NCBI RefSeq assembly: GCF_000764305.2
Contig: NW_025940676.1
Span: 62,001-126,000, forward strand
DNA length: 64,000 nucleotides
Direction of reading: 5' to 3'
From: Hyalella azteca
Taxonomy: Eukaryota; Arthropoda; Malacostraca; Amphipoda; Hyalellidae
Position 1 is the first letter of the stretch. Each line of letters starts with the position of its first letter. The notes below the pieces were generated by a model. The model saw nothing but the letters and a program-made list of their open reading frames with translations. It was not told the DNA's origin and did no database searches. Positions 55,395 through 64,000 of the stretch are shown here, piece by piece. The position numbers and the translations under genes are program-made.

Positions 55395-55618
55395 GCCTGA
55401 CCAGGCGGACGCTGCCTGTCCAGACCAGGCGGACGCTGCCTGGGCAGACCAGGAGGACGCTGCCTGGCCAGACCAGGAGGACGCTGCCTCGCCAGACCAG
55501 GAGGACGCTGCCTGGCCAGACCAGGAGGACGCTGCCTGGCCAGACCAGGAGCACGCTGCCTGGCCAGACCAGGAGGACGCTGCCTGGCCAGACCAGGAGG
55601 ACGCAGCCTGGCCAGACC
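55395..55618. repeat. 24-bp tandem repeat
   Basis: About nine units of CCAGACCAGGAGGACGCTGC. It is 350 bp upstream of the ACOX start and open in one minus-strand frame (LARQRPPG repeats) only because 24 is a multiple of three. Confidence 0.92.
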
Positions 55619-55619
55619 C

Positions 55620-57360
55620 AAGTACACTATCAAACCTAGCATCATCCTATGGACAGGAGGACTTCTATATACCAAGTCCTCTGTCCCCCGCTTGCGGCGG
55701 ACTCGCACCGCCCGGTAGCGGGACCGGGGACGGTATTTTGCTGCCCCCGTCCCCGGGCAAGACCCGCCGGTCCCCGCTTTGTTTGATTAAGTCAAGCGCA
55801 GGACATGGATTGCCTGCAGCCATGTGAATATCACGATCGTGATATTCATCGCCGTACTCTCCGACACAACACATGAGGAGACAGAATACAGAAAGGAGAA
55901 AATGAGCAAGGAAATATGACTCATTTGAACTGGCTGTCTACTGCAAAACATCACATTGCCTGTTGGATAATTCGAAGCGTATTAGTCCCCTTGAATGAAG
56001 TACGAAAGACATCGAACGGCACTAACTGACGAAGGAAATGTACGCAATTATTGGCAGGTTGGAGTTGTTCCATTTACTGGCCTCGATCACGAGCAGACGA
56101 AACACGTCATGTTAGGCACCTAACGTTGGCCTTGTGGGCATTCTTGAGAGAATGCATATAGGCAAATCAATTTATTTTTACGAAATGAATCTGGTTGGTA
56201 ACAGACTAACAGTACATTAAAACAATATTTTTTGTAACATCCTATGACTTGGTTAAAAATCGCGTGAGTTGGCAGGTTCCTTCATTTAGTCTTCCTCGAA
56301 AGAGAGGCGCAGAACATGAGGGCAGCGTGGCACGACTGCGGCCGCAAATGATAAGGATGACGAGTGCACGACGATAAAGACGTGGCTTCCGAAGCGTGCG
56401 AACTCAGATAAGGTTAAGCATCAATAATCAAAAATACGAGCGGCAGAGAGGAAGCCTACTTAATAAGCCGAATAGCAAACAGTCACAGCCGCCCGGCCTA
56501 TAGACTGAGACTAGAGGCCAAATATGAACACATCAATACCACAGCTGCGCTTGGCATCCGGCGTATGAGTGACTTATAATTTATTCAACTGCTAGTTCAA
56601 TTTCACCAAGAACTAACACAAGAACGTTACAGGCCTGAGACGACCGTCAGAGCAGATGACGGCTCAAAGTAAGGAGTGAAATAACGTCACGCACAAGGAA
56701 TCTCAACAAATATATTGACAGTTAAGAAAATATATGGTACTCTACCCAGTTCGAAATTCTCGCAGTCATTGCGGCCGTTCGCCGCAGAGACGTTCGCAAA
56801 CGCGCAAATCTAGGCCGTTGTTGCCGACTTTACCTCGCGTCCAAGCAGTCTAGCGACGATATGGCCTCATCTGCATGCCGGCCTGGTCGCTCGCGGTAGG
56901 ACAGACTGACTGCGGCAGCAGGCCCTTTCCAGGCCGAGAAGCGCTGCCACAATATTGCGCTGCTGTGGACGTTCCTGCGCTGTTGATCACCCTGGCGTTG
57001 CGCTGGGGCGAGCGTTGGCGCAGGCAAGTTCACCCGCGGCTGGCTTCCAGACTGCGGCGATTTCTGACTGGGTAGGAGCTACGTAACTCAGATGTGAACC
57101 GCGTCATTTCATAGTCTCTTCAATAAAGTAATGGAATGTATAACACAACACATTGGAAATATCTTACATAAATATTACGTCAATAATGCATGTGAGGCCT
57201 AGTACAAATATGAAGTACACGACGCCAGCGTTGCGACGAGAGCGCGGGTCACGCGTAGCAAGCCATGGCACGAGGGAAAGCAGGCGTCAGGGAAGACGGC
57301 AGCCGAGGAATATAAATGCTTTACATATAGCAAAAAAATGATTCGTTTGAGATGGCAGAA
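55620..57360. other. Intergenic DNA 5' of ACOX
   Basis: A GC-rich patch near 55680-55780 (CCCCGTCCCCGGGC) and another near 56830-57070 may be regulatory or untranslated. No exon is recognised. Confidence 0.35.
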
Positions 57361-57373
57361 TTTGCTGATTTAT

Positions 57374-57572
57374 ACGCGTACTATTAGAGACCAGAGAATT
57401 CGTTGATTAAAATTATCAGAGAGTCAGAGAATTCTTCGAATGACGTTGGTAGATCGAAATATTCAGGATCGAAATCCTGATATATGCCTTTCGATCTACC
57501 AACGTCATCTGAAGAATTGTCCTACTCTCTGATAATTTAAATTAACTAATTCTCTGGTCACTAATCTCACGC
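57374..57572. mobile_element. Foldback element
   Basis: Left arm about 57374-57462 (GAGACCAGAGAATTCGTT to GACGTTGGTAGATCGAAA) is the imperfect reverse complement of about 57488-57572 (TTCGATCTACCAACGTCATC to CTAATTCTCTGGTCACTAAT). The arms are over 75 bp with a loop of about 25 bp. No protein is encoded. Confidence 0.8.
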
Positions 57573-57574
57573 AT

Positions 57575-59315
57575 ATATATTATCTACAAATGATTCTTAT
57601 AGTATTATTATTAATGCGAGGTTTGTTGGGAAGACCGACGTTTCTGCGCAATGATTAAAGAAATGGTTCAGTAATTTTACCGCAATAAGCGTGGTCAGGG
57701 ATTCTGATAATACTGGAATGATAATAATACATGGAATTCACTGTGCGGAAAACCTGACACAAACAGCAATATAATCTATCACAAATTCACAGATATCCTC
57801 ATACTTTAAGAACAATTTTCATAATTGCATGAAAAAAAGAACACCGGTAGTTATCACGTGGGCTTTATCAACAGATATGAGTGAATGTGATACAGAACTG
57901 CAAGACTCAAATGCAACATCCAGTTAGTAAGCGCGGAAACGTGAGAGCGAGATTAAACGGTGTCATATTAACGCATATTATTGGAAACTAACAGGTTAGC
58001 TCGGCGTTGCAATTTATAGAATTTCGTATCAACGAATCCCGTAAATGATAACAAAGCTAATGAATACCTATTGAAAAAAGATCATTTCAAACCAAATCTT
58101 ACTTAGAACATATAACTCTCAGTCGACTTTTCGTTGTAAACAAAAATAAAATATCTGGCATCTCTCTAATAAAGTATATACTGCTCGTCTTTACTAGTTT
58201 AAAAATAAAACATAAATTTTTGTTGCAATCCTTCCACCCACTTTTGCAATGCCCTAATGTTCTTTCACTATATGTAAATTTTCAGGTGCAGGTAATACGC
58301 CGACACAATAAGTATCGTGGATAAGCACCTAAGAAACTATTCGTTTAAGGCGCAAGGCTTCAAATAGACAAGCTAACAAAGTTTGATAAATACACATAAG
58401 ACAAATGAAAGTGTAATGTATTGTGATTTTTGAGAGGATATCACAAGCGCATCAACGGAAGCAAGCAAATCCTAGCAATCCTGGAGGCGAACAAATACGC
58501 AGAGAATTTGTCATGAATTACTAACCTCCTCTTAACAATACAAAGTAAATAGTCGGAAAAGCACATTGACGAAAGCCAGTAACATTTACTAAGTGAAATG
58601 ATATCGCATGAATACAACCTTATCGAAGAGGGAATATACAGAGACACTCGTGTGAAGAGCTGGCATTGCCGGCCAGTGCACATCACCAACCTATATTGCA
58701 CTGAACTAGGTACATTACATAGCTCTGAGATTCCTTATTGTTAAGTAATTAGCACGTGTTATTGGCACAAGGAGTGATTGGAGCACAATATTATCAGGTC
58801 ACAGCAGCGGATGAGAGCAACAACAGCCAGAAGAGCCCCCCGGGCAGCGGCCTAGATTATCTAGATTATCCCAGCGGCCCGGCCTCATAAGGATAATCTA
58901 GTTAAATCAACAGCAGGGAAGCTCTAATTATACTCATACCGCCTAAACTAAGTCGTCTGCAAAACATCATGATGGCTACTGACTCCTGCGAGCAGTAAAA
59001 CTGAAGCAATTCTCTCTTACTAAATCACGACAAAAAAGCGTTCGTGAGGAACACTAAAAATGCTAAGCAGTTCACAGTTCTATAAGACGACGCTGAACGA
59101 CAAATTCGTTCATTCTATTAGTAAATTAAAAAGGCTATGTTAAAACAAAAAAGATGGCCTAAAATTGACTATAATAACGCAGAATACTGACTGCTTTAAG
59201 TAGAATAAAATTACTTCGTCTAATTTGAATTCATTGTTACACGACGCGAGCCATTTGGCCTTCACAACTTTAAATTTGAAGTGCAATATCATGAACTACC
59301 CAAACCTATAATGAG
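57575..59315. other. Intergenic DNA without recognised gene
   Basis: AT-rich. A small inverted repeat around CTAGATTATC and GATAATCTAG lies at 58852-58902. Nothing else is recognised. Confidence 0.35.
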
Positions 59316-59321
59316 CCAAGA

Positions 59322-59715
59322 GAAACGTTCACTGCACGAGAGAAACCTTCACTGCACGAGAGAAACCTTCACTGCACGAGTAAAACCTTCACTGCACGAG
59401 TGAAACGTTCACTGCACGAGAGAAACGTTCACTGCACGAGAGAAACGTTCACTGCACGAGAGAAACGTTCACTGCACGAGAGAAACGTTCACTGCGCGAG
59501 AGAAACGTTCACTGCACGAGAGAAACGTTCACTGCGCGAGAGAAACGTTCACTGCACGAGAGAAACGTTCACTGCACGAGAGAAACGTTCACTGCGCGAG
59601 AGAAACGTTCACTGCGCGAGAGAAACGTTCACTGCGCGAGCAAAACGTTCACTGCACGTGCAAAACGTTCACTGCACGAGCAAAACGTTCATTGCACGAG
59701 CAAAACGTTCATTGG
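59322..59715. repeat. 21-bp tandem repeat at 3' end of the polyQ gene
   Basis: About nineteen units of GAAACGTTCACTGCACGAGA. The array lies just 3' of the stop codon of the minus-strand gene at 59736, in its probable 3' UTR. Confidence 0.95.
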
Positions 59716-59735
59716 GCTCCGGCGTTCAACAAGCT

Positions 59736-62700
59736 TCAGTCAAACAAAGAAGGCTTGCCCGAGGCAGAGAGGCTGTACGGTGAGGCTACGGCAGCAGAAG
59801 CTCCTTCGTCATCGTCACTTTCACTGCTGTCACTGTCAGTGCCGTCACTGCTGCTGCGCTCAGTCGCGTTGGCAACACTTGCATCACAGTCAGCATCGTC
59901 AGACAGAGCCTCACTCTTGTTACCAAGCACTGTCAGCATGGGCAGCACCGCTTCGCTGACGTCGTAGCTGACGTCGTGCACGGCACCATGAGGCTGATGA
60001 AGCGTCACGGCAGAAGGAACAATTTGCTGCGCTTCATGTAAAGCGTCATCACGAAGCTGAGTTGCGGGCGGATGGTTCGTAGCTGCAGGCTGCGTCTTTA
60101 AGAAGACAGCAGCGGTACAATGCGTTACGAGTGCGTCTGGTTTAGGCGCGACGTCTTGAGGGACGCATGACAAAGGAACGACGTCAAGAGAAAGCGCTGA
60201 TATGTCAGGGAGAAAGCTTTCCTCCACAGGAGAGAGCGAGGCGTGTTGAGAGGCGCCCACACACAATGAAGGCGGACTTACATTGATAGAGGGTGGACTT
60301 ATGTTAGCGTGTGTCCCAGGTGGTGGCCCAGCTTGTGGGGCCTCAACTTGGGGCTGAGGCGCCTGTTGCGGCTGTAAGACTCGAATTTGGGCAGGGTACT
60401 GTTGTAGTGCTGGGCCTGCGTTCTGGCGCATTAGGTTGTGTTGATGTTTGGGCACAGCACCCGACGTATGAGCAGCGCCAGGCGGTGGCCCCTGCTGGGG
60501 ATGATGCTGATGTAATTGTTGGTGCTGCTGTTGATACAGTAGCTGTTGTTGGTGCAAGTATTGTTGTTGTTGTAGAAGCTGATGATTATGTTGTTGCTGT
60601 TCGTGTTGGTGCAGCAGTTGATGCTGCTGGTGCTGCTGCAGTTGCTGGTGCGACACTTGGTGTTGCTGTTGCTGCTGCATGAGATGTTGCTGCTGCTGCT
60701 GCATGAGATGTTGCTGCTGCTGCTGCTGCTGGAGGTAGCGCTGCTGCTGGGCCTGCAGCACCAGCTTCTGGTGGTGAGGATGATGAGGGGCGAGCTTCAT
60801 GAGGAGGCTGGGGGAGGTGGGATGGGGCGTGTGGTGCAGTAGATTGTAGCAGTCACCCCCAGCAGGAGGCCGGTATTGGGGCAGCGCGTGGTGATGATGG
60901 GGCTGCTGCTGCTGCTGGGGGAAGTAGGGGGCCCCAGAAGGCGCATAAGGCGGAGTGGAGGGCGAGAAGGAAGCGACGTAGCTGGCAGGGGAGGAGGTGA
61001 GGTTGGAGTGGTGTGGTGTGGTGTAAGGTATGGAGGGGAATGGGTTGGTTGTGTGGTGGGGAGTAGGGGGGTTGGAGGGCGACGTTGAGGGGGGCGCCAG
61101 GGAGCCGACGGTGTCGTAGCAGAAGGGGAGCTGCACGGGGGAGCAGCGGGACGACGCGAGGGACGCCATGGAGGCCTGCGACATGCCTGCGGGGCAACAC
61201 GGCGTCAGATGAAGCGTCGGAGCAAGACAATAAAGCGTCGGAGCAAGATAATAAAGCGTCGGAGCAAGACAATGAAGCGTCGGAGCAAGACAATAAAGCG
61301 TCGGAGCAAGACAATGAAGCGTCGGAGCAAGACAATGAAGCGTCGGAGCAAGACAATAAAGCGTCGGAGCAAGACAATACAGCGTCGGAGCAAGACAATG
61401 AAGCGTCGGAGCAAGACAATGAAGCGTCGGAGCAAGACAATAAAGCGTCGGAGTAAGACAATAAAGCGTCGGAGTAAGACAATAAAGCGTCGGAGCAAGA
61501 CAATAAAGCGTCGGAGTAACACAATAAAGCGTCGGAGCAAGACGAGAACAGTGAAGTGGCAGTAAGGATCAAGGCAAGGAGTGAATAATGAGAGATGGAG
61601 TAGTGCCGTCTGAGAGAACACTTCGGTGACATGCCTTCAGCTTAGAGGTCATCAGCGGAACTACCAACCTCAATCACGTCGAATTTACGGTGGCATTCAG
61701 TTCTTCATGGCTAAAATATTTAAGCTTCATGTGTGCACAAATACGATATCTAACGACTTTTCCAGCTGTACGAGGGTCAGAGCTTGCATATCAACAATTA
61801 GGTACCAACAGACATAATTACACAAGATTCATCAGTATTATTGTTCGGTAGCAGGTAAAATGTGGTCTTGGATGGCGAGCGGTCTATCGTTTGCATGCAG
61901 CCTTAAAGCACCAAGCGAATTATCGCCAATGGTCACAGTGCGGCCAGTCCATCACATCGATCTCGCGCACGGGCACAAGCAGATCAAGGCTTGGGAGAAA
62001 TGGTCAGTCTAACGAGCCGCGCCTATAACCGCCTTCCATGCCAATCAACATACGCAAAAGTCATGCAATTTAGACTGGGAGCCTGTTACCGTTTAACCGA
62101 GTCGAAGATCTGAAGCCACATGTTTTGTAAATGTAAACACGACGTGCGAAATAGCTACATAGTTGAAAACTATTCTGAAGATTTCCATCAGCTTAATGAA
62201 CTGCTTTCAGTAACAACACTTGCGAATGGTTAAAAACAATCGACTGAATTGGAAGACTGTGGCATGCGGTAATTATGATGTCTGTTAATATGAGAAATAC
62301 AAAAGAACAAAAATCAATCGATATATGCTCAAGAATTGAGCTCAGCGAGTCGACTGAAATGGACTTAATGCGCAGCAGTCAACACGAATGTGGCAGATAA
62401 ATTCGTCTATCTTCACATGAATACAACGCTTGGTGTCTCCTATAAGCGATATGAGCAAAATAAGCCTACTTTCAAGCGATCACTTAACTCTATCAGGATA
62501 GATAAGTACGGGCACACAAATATGTGGTAAGACACCATGTGCGATACAAGCCTTTACCTTAAAAGTACCTCTACACACGGAAACATTAATTAGTTGATCT
62601 TCAAAGGAGAATGTTACTGAGGAATGTTAAAGTATCCGCCAACTAATGGTTAGGATCCGGATGGTTAGGATCCGGATGGTTAGGATCAGGATAAAGCGTT

Positions 62701-63851
62701 CAAGTATGAGGCTTACGCTTGTGCTGAGCGTCGATGTCTTGCCGCGCCAGCTGCTGCAGCCTCGAGTACACGGCCGCCATGTCGGGCCTCTTCTTGGCCG
62801 CCCGCACCACGCACTCCTGCACAGGCACCGCAATCACAACTATCACAGATAAGCTAAAAATAATGATAACTTCCATTAGAAGTTTTTTTTTTGGTGTAAA
62901 TAGTTTTCTCTTTCTATCAGAAGTTTTTTTGCGTAATATTTTTTCCGATTTTTACGTAATAGTGCACACATCACACCAGCAGGGGGCAGAGGGGAGGGAT
63001 TACAACTGACGGAACACCCGTCTCGTGGGTTTACAGGGTGATTCACAGAAACTTCTTTATTTGAACACTCAATGAAAAGAACTATTATAAATATCATTAC
63101 AAGTAAAATTTTTTTGAAAAATTAATTACCTGAATTTTTGTAGCGCTTACGTTAGTTTTAAAGATGATATCGAACAAATGATCGCCCACATCGTCAATGC
63201 ATATAGTTAGTCGATTTTTGAAGTTCCGTTCAACTCAATGAAGCATATTACCGGTATATTGGCGATGGCTTGGCGTATTATTTTCCTTAAATGAGGTAGA
63301 GACTTCCGACATTCATTGTAAACAATTGATTTAAGAAAAATCACCTCATGAAAATCACACGGAGACAAATCGGGAAATCGGGCCATCCAAAGAGGTACGC
63401 CTCGACAGCAAACGCACTCGGCTCGCTTGTCCAATGCATAATGGCAACTGACTAGGCAGGACATAAAACTTCATAACTTTACCTTTCAAGTAAAATACTG
63501 TCCTCCTTTTTCCTATAATAACTGGCTGCATGGCGCGATATACAAAAGAGGAAGTTTTCGTGGATCACCCTATGTCATAAGGGCAAGAAAAGATGCGAAT
63601 ATCGCGACTGTCCATTTCTTAGTTAATTCCTTCAACGATAACATGAATCACAATCACTGCAAGAGAACATTACAGCAGATATGATTTCACTACTTTATTA
63701 TGTTCAGTTTCAGGGTTCTATCCACGCAGGGAGTAGTATTATGTCTGACCTTGCCGAGACTGAGGAGCTCAGGGAAGACCCTAGCGACGTCGTGGCCTGC
63801 CTTGTGGTCCTGCAGCGACCCTCCGTCAGTAGCGCCGCACACCAGCTCCTT
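59736..63851 (-). CDS. 3' exons of a possible Pelle/IRAK-like kinase with polyQ tail (partial)
   Basis: Three exons join in phase by GT-AG: 63851-63750 (34 codons), 62816-62717 (33 codons plus 1 nt) and 61186-59736 (483 codons plus stop). The join reads HDVARVFPELLSLGK, then ECVVRAAKKRPDMAAVYSRL and QQLARQ. The C...A.KKRPDM..V...L pattern fits the last helix of a protein-kinase domain, closest in memory to IRAK/Pelle. The long last exon is disordered: Ser/Pro/His-rich, then glutamine and QH tracts (60490-60770), then an acidic Ser/Asp end (SDSDSSESDDDEG). Earlier exons lie beyond the right edge, so the kinase call is tentative; a transcription regulator is the alternative. Confidence 0.6.
60490..60775 (-). 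repeat. CAG/CAA tract encoding polyglutamine
   Basis: Mixed CAG and CAA codons interrupted by Leu, Met and His (HLMQQQQQHLMQQQQQ pattern) within the last exon of the gene at 59736-63851. A 27-bp unit is duplicated around 60680-60715. Confidence 0.9.
61208..61545. repeat. 21-bp tandem repeat at acceptor side of the polyQ exon
   Basis: About sixteen units of GCGTCGGAGCAAGACAATAAA lie 20 bp upstream of the acceptor of the last exon on the minus strand. All six frames are open across parts of it because the period is a multiple of three. It is intronic. Confidence 0.95.
61560..62710. other. Intron between the last two exons of the polyQ gene
   Basis: AT-rich. A triple GGATCCGGATGGTTA repeat lies at 62645-62690 near the donor. 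No other feature is seen. Confidence 0.5.
63034..63577 (-). mobile_element. Mariner-like element remnant with inverted termini
   Basis: The left end CAGGGTGATTCACAGAAACT is mirrored by AGTTTTCGTGGATCACCCT at the right end. The minus-strand frame (63464-63207) reads ARFPDLSPCDFHEVIFLKSI and VYNECRKSLPHLRKIIRQAI. This matches the (S)PDLxPxDFFLxxxLK segment that follows a catalytic Asp of mariner-type transposases. The first two thirds of the transposase are missing, so it is an internally deleted copy of about 540 bp. TA occurs at the left junction (63032-63033); the exact right junction is unclear. It lies in an intron of the polyQ gene. Confidence 0.65.
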
Positions 63852-64000
63852 CTGGACACACCAGGTCGTAAACGCGGTTATAAAATCTCTCATCTATCAC
63901 ATAGAGAAATTTACTTCACCAGAAAGAGGTTACTTAATTCTATTACTTAATATAAGTAACTGACTTGACACTCGAGAACTTGTCCATATCGTAACTCATG

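Noticed and set aside
55301..55708. 135-codon minus frame with RQRPPGLA repeats
   Set aside because: Low-complexity translation of a 24-bp tandem array upstream of ACOX, with no homology recognised.
59400..59783. 127-codon plus frame of HERNVHC repeats
   Set aside because: Translation of the 21-bp array in the probable 3' UTR of the minus-strand gene.
61205..61632. Open frames of over 100 codons on both strands (KRRSKTI and LLRRFIV repeats)
   Set aside because: They are produced by the 21-bp array in an intron, with no splice or family support.

Overview
The window is eukaryotic nuclear DNA, most likely from an arthropod and probably a crustacean. Coding sequence is split by GT-AG introns, intergenic DNA is AT-rich, tandem repeats are very abundant, and several animal transposon classes are present. 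I assign the lineage from overall character only; no marker gene settles it. One unresolved base (n at 54867) marks an assembly join.

Two host genes are readable, both on the minus strand. The first is a complete acyl-CoA oxidase gene (2066-55046). Its 13 coding exons join with consistent phase into a 632-residue protein without a lesion. Intron 3 is about 39.5 kb (13633-53130) and holds most of the transposon load. The second is the 3' end of a gene (59736-63851 and beyond the right edge) with three exons, possibly the C-terminal lobe of a Pelle/IRAK-type kinase followed by a long polyglutamine/histidine/proline tail.

The giant intron carries, from left to right: a decayed CACTA-like transposase interrupted by a 423-bp TA-flanked MITE; a companion-protein exon; a Penelope-like reverse transcriptase fragment; a decayed Helitron-like Rep; and a large tyrosine-recombinase element (about 24.4-37.0 kb, plus strand). 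That element has five spliced coding exons, zinc fingers and recombinase motifs, then an in-frame stop, a frame change and a repeat-rich tail. A 3' fragment of the same element lies at 44.72-46.63 kb, and a second CACTA-like fragment at 47.3-48.1 kb. A LINE fragment, a MADF fragment and a mariner-like fragment lie outside intron 3.

Two patterns stand out. First, the recombinase element and its fragment are studded with ACCTGT-N4-ACAGGT palindromes, usually in pairs 20-21 bp apart. One pair sits in a 119-bp insertion that can be seen filled and empty in two duplicated introns. Second, many exon edges of the oxidase gene (exon tail plus 5' splice site, or 3' splice site plus exon head) are copied in tandem into the adjacent intron, so most introns begin or end with arrays of near-identical splice sites.
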